A DNA stretch of 64,000 nucleotides from contig CM066983.1 of NCBI GenBank assembly GCA_033977485.1, positions 59,577,010 through 59,641,009 on the forward strand, written 5' to 3'. This DNA comes from Hydrangea macrophylla (lineage: Eukaryota; Streptophyta; Magnoliopsida; Cornales; Hydrangeaceae). The notes beneath the pieces are model-generated. The model was given only the letters and a program-made list of their open reading frames with translations, had not been told where the DNA came from and did not search any database. The translations under genes were made by a program, and so were the position numbers. Each line of letters starts with the position of its first letter. The stretch's first letter is position 1. Below, piece after piece: positions 1 to 11,792 of this stretch.

Positions 1-1239
1 GAAGCCTCAGGATGAGCACAATTGCGCACATAGAGCTATAGTATGAGCAGATACCCATGATTAAAATAATACAAAAATAGGCCAACAACACATATGTTAA
101 TTACTTGAAAATACATTGATACCTCTCTATGGGGTACATCCAACGAATTTGAATTGCCCCCGACAATTAATGCCTCGTCTACTAAATGTATAAGCAAGTG
201 CTCCATTATGTCAAAAAAGGATGGTAGAAAGATCTTCTCAAGACTACAAAGTGTAATGGCAATGCGATCTTGAATTTTCTCTAAATCGGATGCCGTGTTG
301 ACTTTGGAGCATAATTGTCTAAAGAAATTAGTTAACTTGATTAAGGCTTCAACCAAATTTTTAGGCAATGCCCTCTGAATAGCTAGAGGAAGTAGTTGTT
401 GCATTAGAATATGATTGTCGTGACTTTTTAGACCCCATACACTCCTCTCTTTTAAATGCACGCACCTTGAAATATTAGAAGAATAACGATCTGGAACTTT
501 GACACCCTTCAGTACACTACAAAAGATATCTTTATCGTTCTTATCCATCATAAAGTAAGCGGGAGGTAAGTACACCTTTCTTGACCCTTGTGGCTAAGGG
601 TGCAAGGGTTTCCTAAGTCTCATTTCTTCAAGATCCTTCTGAGCCTTCAAGTTATCCTTGGATTTTCCTGGAATGCCTAATAATGTGAATAGTACATTAT
701 CGCACACATTTTTCTCAATATGCATCACATCAAGATTCTGATGAATGAGGTTGAACTGCCAATACGGAAGTTAAAAAAAGATACTCTTTTTCCTCCAATT
801 ATCTCTCCTCTGAGTTGAAGGCCCTTTGACATCTAAATTTTTTTTTTGTTTATGAGCCTCCTCTCTTTTCCTTTTTTTGATAATATCATCCTTCTTATAC
901 TCGATTTCCATTTCAATGTCACTCAACTGTTGTAATAACTCTAATCCCGACAACCTTTAGGGCTTGCCTCTGTATTCTTGACAACCATCGAAAGACATTC
1001 TATCTTTTCAAAATTTATATGATGGTTTTAAGAAGCGACAATGATCCATGTAATAATACTTATCACCATGTTTCAACCATGTAGAACGAGTGTTCTTGTT
1101 ACAATAAGGACAACCAAATTCACCTCTTGTGCTCCATCCAGATAAGTTAGCGTATGCAGGAAAGTCATTGATTGTCCATAACAATGCTGCATGCAACTTG
1201 AACATCTGGTTAGGTGATGCATCATAAGTTTGTACACCC
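1..1239 (-). pseudogene. tnp2: tnp2-like CACTA transposase, C-terminal half (Transposase_21 end plus DUF4218)
   Basis: Reading leftward from 1239, the first part encodes tnp2 core residues including LLWTINDFPAYANLSGW, followed by a Cys-rich stretch (CPYCNKNTR). A frame change and stops occur around 740-1000. From about 575 to 36 a long open stretch contains VYLPPAYFMMDK and NISRCVHLKERSVWGLKSHD, then IMEHLLIHLVDEA, which matches the DUF4218 region found after the tnp2 core. An intron donor probably follows at about 115, and the rest lies outside the window. In family members this protein acts in the nucleus and cuts and joins the CACTA ends. Here it is broken by a frameshift, several stops and the LTR inserted at 1240, so it is a pseudogene. 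Family assignment is firm; exact exon limits are not. Confidence 0.85.
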
Positions 1240-3453
1240 TGTGGACACGCGGAATTCCACTTCTTTTTTGTTTTGAGATTATTTTGAAAAAGAAAAAAAA
1301 AAAGGAGGGTCTGTTGAAAACAGATACAGAGTTGCCACTTGGTCTTTAAGGAACCAAGAAACCTAAATTTGACTCACCCAAATGGATAAAGGGCACCGGA
1401 CCTTCATAACCAAATAACTTGGCTCGGGGTTTTGGTATGAAAGAGGAAGGAGCCTTTGTCGCGACTAAAACATCCTCAACTCGCCCCGTCTTTCGACGGG
1501 CCTCAATTAGCATCCAAATAATCATCTTATACTATGTATGGTTCGACAATTAATACTATGATAGTATATTACATCACACAAGGATTTTGAAATGGAAGAT
1601 CAAAAGATAAGATATCATTCATAAGATCTAAGCCAAATATCACATAATGTAAAGTGAAAGATCACACAAACAAACCTAGGAAAAATCGTCTAATCATATA
1701 TCAAATAGTCAAGACTTCCTAATCTAAAGGGGGACATGAATTGTTATTGAAATAAATAATCAAAGAAATCAAAATATGCTTAGCAAGCTAGTATGAAGCA
1801 TGTTAATCTTTGAGAAAAGAAGACCTCTCGATCCTCGAGACGGATGAAAAAGGACGATTAGATCGATGGGAAACATGAACGTGTGATCATAATCATTCCT
1901 TATAATCTTCTTAGATTAGGAGTTACAAAAACCCCAAATCTTGCATGAATGCAATGTATGTATCTAGAATGTGCCAAGGTTGTAGTGTGTTTTGTGTTCA
2001 TGGATTCCTAGAATGACTTAGAAGTCTAGAATGTGTGTGTATGAATGAATGAAGTAGATCATCATGGGATATGTACAAATGTATTATGAACTACTTCCTA
2101 AGACATGAGCTAATTTGGATTGCATGTAAGCACCAAATCAAAGGATGGAAGTAAAAGTGTGTTTGTTGTGAATAGTAGACAGAACAATAACATGATCTTT
2201 TGGAAATTGAAAAGAGGGGTTAGAAATGTTTTCAATGAATGTTTTTTATGGAGATCTTCCTTATTGTGTCTAGAACACAACCCAATAAGCCAATCTTTAA
2301 TATCTATCACAGATTGAGAGAAATCATATAAACAATAGAGATTATTCAAAAATAGAGTTCGTACTGTCGACTGAAATGTTAGAAAATCTTATAAAATGAA
2401 AACACAAGATCTAGAGGCCCGTATTATACAGAAAGTTCCATAAGACATTGAAGTTCAAGGGAAAAATAATTTGGGACCACTCCCTTTGGAAAAGTTTTCT
2501 GTAAAATAAGTTGAAAGTCAACCAAGCTGCTGTGACAGCAAAAACAGAATATTTGGAATGAATGTTTGGACAAAAATGGACCCCTTTCAAGTATTTCCAA
2601 GTCAAACCAAAAATCATGGGTGTCTCTGATGAGTAGGAAGACTTTCCAAGTGGTCTTGCATCCATACATTGAGTATTGAGTTCTAGAGAAATCTTTGAGC
2701 TCTAATCATTCACTGTTTTGAGTCACTGTTTTAAAGATTTTGGGAAAAACTTGAGTTTTTCTTTCTTGAGATCAAAATGAGAGGGTTTGAGAGGGGTTTT
2801 GAAATAGAGGTTTTGAAAGTATATTTTCAACATCAAATAGAGATAATGACCTCTTGAAATATCAACATCAAACTCATCATCAAGAACTCCCAATATTATT
2901 GGAGAGATTTATTTTCATTTGAACATAACTTCAAGGATACCTTGGAGGTATTGAAGTTATAATCATCATCTATCAAACATGTTTTTGAGGTCAAGAGCTA
3001 CTATCCATAAGGATTCACCCACCTTAAACTTCATGTCATCATTTAGAGGATGATGAACTAGTAAGTAAATAAAGAAAAATAAATATAAAAAAAAAAAAGA
3101 AATGAGATTAAGAAGAGATGAACATAATATGAACAAGCAAGTAAATAACAATCAATAGATGATAATCAATGTGATTTTGGACTTGTAGCTTGGTGTTTCA
3201 CTCATAGATATTGACATTTGGACATGGAAGTAGCTCCCTAACTCATGAATGCTTAGAGAAATGGTGGTTGGGTGTATGGATGATGAAATATATAGAAGGA
3301 TGATGGAAGAAATTGAGTTTAGAACTCACTTTCTATAGAAAATCAGTGGGAGAAGCTCCCTTTCTCTCTTCTAAACCTATCTCTATCTCTCTTTCTCTCT
3401 ATAACTTTTCTAAACTTTGCACTTGGCCCCCCTCAAATGAAGAGCAATGGGGG

Positions 3454-3461
3454 TTTATATA
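3454..3461 (-). promoter_or_regulatory. Candidate TATA box of the Tat solo LTR
   Basis: The minus strand reads CCTATATAAACCC about 1.04 kb inside the LTR start. The corresponding site in the Tat 3' LTR near 40680 has decayed to TAAATAA. This is a sequence motif only; no transcript evidence is available. Confidence 0.45.
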
Positions 3462-3648
3462 GGCTACTTTGGGGAGGTTTTTGGATTTAGAAAGTGTTCC
3501 CATTGGTCCCAAACATCTGTGAACATAAAACTACATCGTTTTGATTTCTAATTAATTAAAATGAACCCCCAAAAGAAATTACAAAAAACACCATTCTGGA
3601 GGAGAGTTCCGCGGCAGCACTGGGCCTGTGCCGTGGCAGAAGTGGGCC

Positions 3649-3665
3649 AGTGCCACAGTGGCACT
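3649..3665. repeat. 17-bp perfect palindrome in the Tat solo LTR
   Basis: The sequence AGTGCCACAGTGGCACT has two 8-bp arms around a single A. It lies in a GC-rich patch (3605-3670) made of related words such as GGGCCAGTGCC, about 190 bp upstream of the candidate TATA on the minus strand. Related palindromes occur at 40854 and 42922. Confidence 0.8.
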
Positions 3666-4500
3666 GCTCCTCATTCTTCCAGATAATCCTTTTTAGGCCC
3701 CCAGAGGTTCCGGTATTCCTGAAAAGGCCCTATTTCGTCCAAAATTCACCGAAAATGCATACGGACTCCCAATTGAGGTTGTGATATACTGTTGGAAAGG
3801 TAATGGAGTTTAATTTTTATAAAAAATAGTTCGAAGATAGGTCACCTTGAAAATTTTTACGGTATTCGCGATAAAAGCCGGTTTAATCGCCTTTTTCGCC
3901 TTCGAAAATTCATAATAAATTCGTTTGAAATTCAAAAATTATGTACGATATACCGTCGGAAAGCTATTGACCTCTATCATCCATGAAAAATGTTTGAAAA
4001 ATGATAAGGCGCTCCAGTTTCAAAGTCAACTTTTTGTCAAATTGGTCAAACTTGGGATTTCTGGGAAATTCTGGAAACCTCTGGGTGCTTCCAAGAGCTG
4101 ACGTTCTCGTTCGATTTTCTTTTAAGACTCGTCTTAATACTTTCCACATGATCTAGAATGATCCCGAAACTTTTCAGCAAATTTGGACGATTTTGGTCAA
4201 ACTTGGTCAAACCGGTCAACGGGGACTTTCTGGGAACTTCCGGGACTTCCGGGAGCCGACGATTTCATCCGGTCTTGCTTTAGAACTTATTTTATTATTT
4301 TTCTTATGATGTAGCACGTTTCTAAAATATTTGGTCCGAATCCGGGAGCATTCGGGCTTTTAGGGGTATTTTGGTCATTCTGAGCATTCTGAGAGATAGA
4401 ACTAACTTCCAGGAGTCCTTTTTGAGTCTTTTACGATCATTATGAACCACCAAGCTATGGGTCTCCTAAATCTGATAGCCGACAAAATGCGGTGTCTACA

Positions 4501-5510
4501 CTCCCTCATCCCATAATTCCTTCAACTCCTGAATTAGTGGCTGGAGATATACATCAATCTTATTACCAGGTCCTTTTGGACTATCAATAAGCACCGACAA
4601 AATGAAGAAAGGTTGCTTCATGCACAACCATGGTGGCATGTTGTACGAGATGAGCACAACAAGCCATGTGTTGTGAGCAATAGACATTGACCTGAACAAA
4701 TTGAATCCATCTGATGCTAACCCAAGCCTAACATTTTAACTATCACTAGCAAAAATAGGGTTTCTTTCATCAAAAGTTTTCCACGCAAGAGAGTCTACAA
4801 GATGCCTCTGCACACCATCACTTAGACGTGACTCTACGTGTCATTTCATGAGCGAAGCAGTCTTAGATGACATATAAAGTCTCTGCAATCTAGGCTTTTA
4901 TGGAAAATACCGTACTTGTTTGCTGGTATTTTTTTACCATCATTTGGATGATCATCGAATTTTTTGTATCTTGATTCACCGCAAAACTCACAATTATCAA
5001 GTTTATCCGCCTCATTGTGAAACAACGTGCAACTATTGGGGCATGTATCCCATGTCTTGTAATTAAAACCCATAAAAACTATCTTATTGGCTTCATAGAA
5101 ATTTGTCGGCAATTTTACATTCTCCGAAAATGCCTCATTTAACAATTCCAACAACATCGTGACAGACTTGTTCGTCCATCCACAATGAACTCTCATGTGC
5201 AAAAGGCGGACAACAAACGAGAGTTTCATGAACTTTTTATAATCTGGATACAACTCAATTTGCGCATCTTGCATAAGTTTTAAAAAAATTGAAGTTTATT
5301 CATTAGGCCCTGTCATATTATCCATATTTGGAATTCCCATTGCCTCGTGTACCATTTCTTCCATTTCATCTCTAATATCTAAACTCATTGACATGTCAAT
5401 CTGCGCATCTTGCATGAGTTTTAAAAAATTTGAAGTTTCTTCATTAGGCCCTGCCATATTATCCATATTTAGAATTCCCATTGCCTCGTGTACCATTTCT
5501 TCCCTTTCAA
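4501..5510 (-). pseudogene. tnp2: tnp2-like CACTA transposase, N-terminal half
   Basis: From about 5510 leftward the minus strand encodes an N-terminal region (MQDAQIELYPDYKKFMKL), a Cys-containing stretch (WDTCPNSCTLFHNEADKLDNCEFCG), then VDSLAWKTFDERNP, RLGLASDGFN and the hallmark VVLISYNMPPWLCMKQPFF...SPKGPGNKIDVYLQPLIQELKELWDEG. The last block is the Transposase_21 (tnp2) signature. Stops occur near 4855-4830 and one (TGA/TAA class) near 5300, and part of the sequence between the Cys region and VDSLAWK looks deleted. The reading continues at 1239 on the other side of the inserted solo LTR. Nonfunctional. Confidence 0.85.
5275..5510 (-). repeat. 141-bp direct duplication in the tnp2 N-terminus
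   Basis: The phrase that encodes MVHEAMGI(L/P)NMDNM is repeated 141 bp apart (47 codons), with the following NFLKLMQDAQI also repeated. The copy nearer 5300 carries an in-frame stop. This looks like a tandem duplication inside the coding sequence after or shortly before decay. Confidence 0.75.
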
Positions 5511-6185
5511 AAATGCAACTGAATTCCTAGGATTAACCAACCAAACTCCTATCATCCATTTATACTTTCTTGAACTGTTATCACATAACAAGAATCACAA
5601 TCACAAAGGGTAAGAATTACAGAATACAAATATATACGCATATACACATATCAATGGTTAATTATCTACTTCTTAGTTCTTACAACACTTGGTGTATAAA
5701 TAAACAAGTCACTAACTACATAGAATCTTTCACACTTACAACTTAAAGTTTAGGTGTGAGGTCAGTTTGCTAATCCAACCATGCAGTCATAGCCTTTCCT
5801 TTTCCTAATTATCTTTACCTAAATCATTTCTGCCTTCAGATTGATCATATAAAAACACGCTTTGCAAAGCTAGAAAATGAACAATATCCTAAAAGTGATT
5901 GCAATTAATCATTTTTAAACACCCTAGAGAGTTCCTAGCATTAAGGATCAATTTTTCTAAGAAAACGTATCTCTATACACCATATGCCAAAAAATTAAGC
6001 CTAGAGAGAAGTAGTGGTAATACAAGATTATGATTTAAGACAAGAAATGGAGAAGTTATTCACTGAAACATCACCATGTTGATATATATAGATAGAGATA
6101 TTCACGCACACAAAAAATAGAAACTCAAAGAAAGAGCACTAACATGATTTCAAGAGCAGGCTTGAAGAGATTGGCATAAATATAC

Positions 6186-6229
<44 letters not shown>

Positions 6230-6621
6230 ACATATGTAGATACAAACCAAACAATTATGAGCATAAAATATATGTGTGTGATGCATGCAAATTTGGACAT
6301 TTTTATGACTTGGGTAATACAAGTAGCAACTAATATATGTTTTCGATCGAAAGCATGCATTAATATGAATTATTTCAATTACATAACCTAGAACCGATCT
6401 AATTTCTCTATACAAGGAAAAAATAGTACATGCAATAACTCCTATTACATACTAGAGATAAATTCGATGGGTATATCTAATAACTCTCATAGCAGAATTG
6501 TTGACTTGATATGGTAGTTCAACTCTTTGGGAGTTAAAGTGAAGTTCGTACCTGAAACTAAACTCTGATGTGTATCGTACTCATCTTAAATGAATAGTCT
6601 TTAAAAATAAAAGAATAATAC
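5511..6621 (-). other. CACTA 5' region left of the Tekay insertion, non-coding
   Basis: AT-rich DNA upstream of tnp2. It holds a (CT)n microsatellite at 6189-6227, which produces an artificial Arg-Glu repeat ORF. I find no other gene. It ends at AATAC (6617-6621), the left target duplication of the Tekay element. Confidence 0.6.
6189..6227. repeat. (CT)n microsatellite
   Basis: Uninterrupted CT dinucleotide run of about 39 bp. Confidence 0.95.
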
Positions 6622-7399
6622 TATAACAACCTGCATTTCATTTAAATTTTAATTCATATTTCCATATTTAATATGTATTATTGATTTTATATTCAATTCT
6701 CATGTTTTAAACTTTAATTACTTGTTTTACTTCATGATTGGAATTCTTTTTGGGGTCAAAACTGCAAATTTTTATGGAATTAGCAATACCTGTGTTGAAT
6801 TTCAAACTTGCATTTCAAAAACGGTCAAAACATTCACTTTTGACTCAAACATTATTTTTATAAAACTGGAAAAGTATTTCTTATGTTAAAATGAATTTCT
6901 ATATTTTTTGTGGTGACCACCACGCCGCAAAAAACCAGTTTATGTTCAAAAAACTGTCCGCGCCGCATTGGGATTCCACAAAGTTTGGAATCGAAGTAAA
7001 GCAAGATTTGACACTTACTTTACTTCCAGTTATGGAAAGTAATCATTGGCTAGGCTTTGTTTGGGAATGCTTTTAGTCTATGTGCCATTTTGATGCCATA
7101 AGCTAATTTCTCAAACACCATAAGTGATTCCCAGACATGTTGCTTGTGCCTTGTTTGCCTATAACTTAAAGTGCGTGTTTTAATGTTGTGTCCATAAGTT
7201 GAGTAACCAAACAAACATACTTGACCTCTACATACCTATTCTTGACCTTTGGCTTAAGCTTGGGATTCATATAATCTGTGTATTATGCATGTACGTATGT
7301 AATTTTAGCTGTGTATTATAGGTGTTTAGATTTTTGATAAATGCAAAAACCATTTTGTTGAGTGTATGAGAATGTTCTTGGCCTCCAAGTAAGGAGTTC

Positions 7400-7408
7400 T
7401 ATTTATAA
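7400..7408 (+). promoter_or_regulatory. Candidate TATA box, Tekay 5' LTR
   Basis: TATTTATAA follows AAGGAGTTC. The same motif is kept in the 3' LTR at 15467-15475, and it is followed by a pyrimidine-rich stretch. Confidence 0.5.
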
Positions 7409-8029
7409 CCCACATCCTCTCATCTCATAACTCACATTCTGCACTCACATAATTCAGAGAGAGTTGAGAGTTCATCTTACTGAAATTTTTGGAGAAAGAG
7501 AACTCAATCCCCATAGCCAAAGCTTGGGTTTGAATTTCTTAGCTTGCTTTTCTTTCTCAACTTATACCCCAATCAATTATCACAGTGAGTATTTAGAACT
7601 CACCTTGAATGTAATTCATGTCTTAATTTCTGTTTGTATAGCTTGAGTTATATATCACCATTAATAATTTTACATTGGAATTTCAAAGCTTAGAAACATG
7701 GATTTTTCAAACTTCACCAAAATCTATTTTTAGAGATGATTTTGAAAGATTATAGTATTAGAAGCTTCAGTTTAAGTATTAGAGCCTAATTCGTTCGTAT
7801 CGCGACGTATATCAAAATTGAAGTTTTGACGTCTCTTGGATTTTCGTAAAATTTGAGAGCTACGTTTTGATTCATGTCAATTGATCGTAGATTCTTAATC
7901 CTCATTGAAAAATGAAGAAATCCATAGATCATATGTCATGTTTACTTCGGAATTACAAAATGGGTCAAAAGACCCCCATAAACTGAAAATAAGGGAGTTT
8001 CAGCGAAGAATATGAAGCCACTGCATGAA

Positions 8030-8172
8030 TTGTGCGCGTGAGCGAGGGTCGTGCGAGTGACCCTTCGCGCAAGCGGCCCACGCGTGTGATCCCTGTAGAT
8101 GTTGTTAGTTGGAAAATTTTTATGAGAAAAATGAAAATTACGCATATCGCGCGAGCAGCCTGCACGCGCGAC
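8030..8172 (+). repeat. CpG-dense word cluster in the Tekay 5' LTR
   Basis: Several GCGCGAGCG-like words (such as ATCGCGCGAGC and CTTCGCGCAAGCGG) lie in otherwise AT-rich DNA. The 3' LTR has the matching cluster at 16075-16243, in places closer to the motif (ATCGCGCGAGCGACCC). Closely similar words occur in the unrelated Athila LTRs. Confidence 0.8.
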
Positions 8173-8449
8173 TTGGCAGTTTTTAGTTTTTGTCTGTTTT
8201 CTACAAAAGGACTATTTGGAATAACTTTTAAAGGTTGTTAAGGTTTTGTTTGGGAATTTTACTAAATCAAAATACTATTTATTACGTTTGGATTATAAAA
8301 GCAATAAACTACAACTTAATAAGCACGTTGTTCCTGTTTCTAGTTGTTTACACATTCTGTATAAAGCTTCATAACATTCATGTGGAGTAAGTTGTACATG
8401 CATGGTGAGTGATGGTTAGTGGATAAAGAGTATGTGACTGAGATTGTGT

Positions 8450-8790
8450 TGTGGACACTCCCTGGTACACCAGTGATGTGTTAAGATTGCGGCTAGAGTA
8501 TCTTTGAAATGCGACGGTGACAAAACTGGACACTCCCTGGCACCCATGGTAGCGCTAAAGTGTGTGACGCCAAACTTGGACATTCCCTGGAACCCATGGT
8601 AGTTCTAAAGTGTGGCCTACAAACACTCCACAGTAGTCGAGTCTGGATACTACGTGAGGTTTCTCCGGTATTTGCAAAGCGGATTAGGTAATAAAGTGCA
8701 AGGCATTGGACACTCCCTGGTACCCCGTACTAAAGTGTGAGGCAAACTGGACACTCCCTGGTACCCGTGTGCTAAAGTGTGGTCATCTTA
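8450..8790 (+). repeat. Imperfect GGACACTCCCTGG...TAAAGTGTG array in the Tekay LTR
   Basis: The phrase GGACACTCCCTGGTACCC followed by TAAAGTGTG recurs five to six times with variable spacing. Matching arrays are in the 3' LTR, split by the Athila insertion (16570-16684 and 34331-34560). Confidence 0.8.
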
Positions 8791-9450
8791 GTGTTTCAAA
8801 GATACTGGCGTAAGAGAGTTGGGTGTTGTATTATCGAGAGAAAAGAGTTGGTAAGATGAGAATGGTTGCATTCTTCCCATACACAGTCACATGCTTTATG
8901 AATTAACATTTATTAATGTTACCCTCACTGCTTTTATTATGTGAATCCATTTCTATATTGATAACCCATTGATTTATGAAACTGTAAAATGGAAAATAGT
9001 AAATGAGTAAGTGTTACATTCAAACATATGTTTTTAATACTCACCAGCTTCTTGAAGCTGACGACGTTGATGCGTCTGTACATTCGTGTATGGGCTTTTC
9101 AGGTTATGATCAGGCTGAACAATATGACTATGCGAACTGAGAATGACCACCCGAAGAGGAAGTTATGATTATATGTTTTAAGTTATGAACTGTTATTGTA
9201 ATAAGGATGATTATAATAGATAGATATTATTTTGTTTCCAGGTAGAGTATGCCTTAGTTAATCCCATGCTGTAATATTTACTAAGTTAGAAAAGTTTTAT
9301 AAGCCTTGATTGCTCTATTATAATTTATGGTTTTATGTTGTTCGACATTTGGGACAGAATCGATCCTTCAAACTGTCGTGATCTACGGGTCCATAAAGGG
9401 AATTAAATGCTTTTCGTATTTATGCTATGTCAGGGAGTGACAGGATTTAG

Positions 9451-9462
9451 TGGTATCAGAGC
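9451..9462 (+). other. Primer-binding site (initiator tRNA-Met), Tekay
   Basis: TGGTATCAGAGC, complementary to the 3' end of plant initiator tRNA-Met, starts 9 bp after the LTR end at 9442. Confidence 0.93.
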
Positions 9463-9625
9463 CAGGTTATCTCAGAACAAGTTTAGCCAGGTTAGGGTTT
9501 ACCAGTTTAGACCCGATTTCACATTCTGATAGCTTAAGCTTTACACCCCGATGATACGACAGGAGGACAAACCCAGAACCCAAACACCTAAGATTATTTC
9601 TGCCCTGATATAAGTTAGTACCTTT

Positions 9626-10129
9626 TTGTCAGGTATAAATCTAGCTCAGCAGTTCTTTATACCAGATTTGTTCGGGGGACACTGGGTCGCCCAGGGTGCT
9701 ATAGCACCAGCCTCAGCAACACTTTATCATGCCGCTATCGAGCAGCGAGCAGCTATGACTATAGAGTTAGACCTTTGGCATCAAATTCATGTGATAGGAC
9801 TGGTTGATTTATCTCGCATTCGCCTGGAGATCCTATATCTTATTGAGGCTCATCGTTTAGTACTGTTAGAGATGGTTTGCTTGGTTAACAATGATGCCTT
9901 CTACTTACTCCTTGAGGTTCCGGTCGTGCATGCCCATCTTGCAATACTAGAGATGCCTCCACCAGTTATCCCTACAGAGGAGCCAGCGGTTCTTGTTGTC
10001 GAGGATGATGATGACGAGGAGTTTTATTTGATTCCTGTAGGTAGGAAGGATGATGATGATGAGGATGGTATGGGTCTAGATGACTTCACAGCTGGTCTCG
10101 AGAAGAGATATATATATATATATATATAG
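9626..10129 (+). CDS. Leader ORF of unknown function between PBS and gag of Tekay
   Basis: A 167-codon open frame lies in the leader, where this family normally has no gene. It encodes a mixed N-terminal half, then an acidic C-terminal half (EDDDDEE and KDDDDEDGMG) and ends in a TA microsatellite read as Tyr-Ile repeats. I do not recognise it. The start codon is not preceded by a clear context, and the comparable region of the young Tekay-like element (59836-60551) has no such ORF. It may be a chance frame in a purine-rich leader, or a relic of an extra ORF. Confidence 0.25.
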   Translation: MSGINLAQQFFIPDLFGGHWVAQGAIAPASATLYHAAIEQRAAMTIELDLWHQIHVIGLVDLSRIRLEILYLIEAHRLVLLEMVCLVNNDAFYLLLEVPVVHAHLAILEMPPPVIPTEEPAVLVVEDDDDEEFYLIPVGRKDDDDEDGMGLDDFTAGLEKRYIYIYI

Positions 10130-10222
10130 AAATACTCTTTTGAATGATTTTGTCATTTAAAATGCTTAGTATTATTACTTCATGCATATTTCTCATTCTT
10201 GTATCATTGACATGCATTTAGA

Positions 10223-11195
10223 ATGGATGGGAGACCAAAGAGGATCAGGAACTTGATTGAGGAAGCACCTGTGGCTGCCGATCCCATAGGAATGTTTGAG
10301 GCTTTTGTCAGACGCCTCATGAGAATCAGTAATTCAAATGAGAATCGAGGAGATCACCAAACTGGAGAAAAGCTGCTAGAGATTCCATGCACTGAAACCC
10401 GAATAGTTTGCGGGTACCGCAGAACCCTGGAAAGCAGAACAGTGTTTGAGATAAATGGACCGCATGTTCGAAGTTGTCTAGTGCAATAAGATGGATAAGA
10501 GGAGGTTAGCTACCTTCTAGTTGACTGATGCTGCCGTTGATTGGTGGGACTCGGTGATAACTACTATCGGGAATAATGCTACTATGGGAATGACATGGAC
10601 TATGTTCAAAGGAAGATTGTTGGAAAAATACTTCCTGGCTACCGAGAGTCACAGAAGGGAGAAGGAATTCGTGGATTTGACTCAGGGAACTAAATCGGTG
10701 CAAGAGTACACCACTCAGTTTGAGAGACTGTCCCGGTTTGCCCCTCATATGGTTGATACTGAGGAAAAGAGGATATGTAAGTACAACCAAGGGCTGACAC
10801 CACAAATTCGTCGCCTGACTCTCGGCCACCTAGATAAGTCTTTTGAGGGTCTCGTTGGCTTGGCCACTGATCTAGAGGAAGATGCTCGAGTGAATCGCAA
10901 GCAATTCAAATTTTAGCCATCTCAGAGGGGTAACTTTGGAAATAAGCCACTGGCATATCATACAAAAGGACAGAAGAGGAATTTCGATGGAAGCAAGAAA
11001 CCTTAGGCTATGACCTATCCAACTCAGCCCCAAGTTAGAGAAGGAAGTAGTGGTGAAAAGTGCTTTAACTATGGCAACCCCGGTCATCTGGCTTGAGATT
11101 GTAAGGCACTAATGCATGTTACTCAATAGGGGATAGTCTGCTACAATTGTGGAGAACCAGGACACATTAGCAAGTTATGCACTGCTCCTAAGCAG
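10223..11195 (+). pseudogene. gag: Tekay gag (capsid and zinc knuckles), decayed
   Basis: It starts MDGRPKRIRNLIEE; the N-terminal part to 10489 then loses frame. From 10521 the capsid core is clear: AAVDWWDSV, FKGRLLEKYF and QEYTTQFERLSRFAPHM, ending in a stop at about 10914. Downstream are two nucleocapsid zinc knuckles. The first is damaged (CFNYGNPGH, with a Tyr in place of the second Cys, then a stop), and the second is intact (CYNCGEPGHISKLC, about 11142-11183). In the family this protein forms cytoplasmic particles and binds the genomic RNA. The parallel gag of the young element at 60552 shows what is missing here: about 50 codons around 10380-10520 are scrambled. Confidence 0.88.
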
Positions 11196-11792
11196 GTGAC
11201 TTATGGTCAACAGGGTCAGACTCGCTTTAATGCTGTTATTCCTTATTACACTGGATATGAAGAGATGGTGTATGAAGAAGGGGATTATGGAGAAGCTCAA
11301 CCTGATCAGCAAGAAGTGGAAGATACATTAACATTGTTTAACTCCCATGTTAAAGTTTTATTTGATATGGGTGCTGAACTATCATTCATATCTATTAACA
11401 CTATTCAGAGATTGGGTATTTTGCCTCATTGCTTGGAGAAAGCTTTGAAGGCTACCTCACCATTAGGAGCCACAGTCAAGTTAGGACATATGTGCAAGGA
11501 CTATCCTCTACGGATAAGAGACCGTGAGATCCCATCTAGATTGATTGTCTTATCAATGAAGGAGTTTGACATAATCTTATGGATGGATTGGCTCACTCAG
11601 AATCAAGCAAATTTGAATTATGCGAGGAAGAGAATTACATTCTCCGACAATGGGAATCAATCCTTTGACTTCCAATGTAACCCTTCGGGAGATATGTTCC
11701 TCACTAGGTGTTTAGCCAACATAGAAGTCGTCAATACAAAGATGACAGCATCGTCTATACCTATAGTCAAGGAATTCGAGGATGTATTTTGA
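11196..11792 (+). pseudogene. Tekay aspartic protease region
   Basis: An open stretch of 198 codons between gag and RT. The retropepsin active-site triad, normally DTG, reads DMG here (VLFDMGAELSFIS, around 11357-11395), so the catalytic loop is altered. The second conserved block (EFDIILWMDWLTQ) is present with one change from the usual G-M-D-W. The frame stops at 11790, just after KEFEDVF, where the protein would continue into RT. In the family this enzyme cuts the polyprotein. Confidence 0.85.

Larger units (their letters stand above)
1240..4500 (-). mobile_element. Solo LTR of the Tat/Ogre-type Ty3/gypsy element, inserted in tnp2
   Basis: On the minus strand it begins TGTAGACACC at 4500 and ends GTGTCCACA at 1240, so it has TG...CA ends and is 3,261 bp long. 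It aligns along its length with the LTRs of the complete Tat element at 38487-41553 and 55529-57437, has no internal gag-pol, and is therefore a solo LTR. The flanks are CACCC (1235-1239) and CTCCC (4501-4505), a 5-bp target duplication with one mismatch. Removing the LTR rejoins the tnp2 reading frame (EGV...QTYDA), which confirms the boundaries. The short ORFs inside are chance frames. Confidence 0.93.
6622..9442 (+). repeat. Tekay 5' LTR
   Basis: 2,821 bp, ending GTGACA directly before the spacer and primer-binding site. It contains a TATA box near 7400, a CpG-rich word cluster at 8030-8172 and an array of GGACACTCCCTGG phrases at 8450-8790. Confidence 0.92.

Noticed and set aside
1240..4500. 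A short complete retroelement rather than a solo LTR
   Set aside because: It aligns as one block with both Tat LTRs and has no internal primer site, polypurine tract or direct terminal repeat.
6125..6415. 96-codon minus-strand ORF
   Set aside because: Its body is the (CT)n microsatellite read as Arg-Glu repeats.
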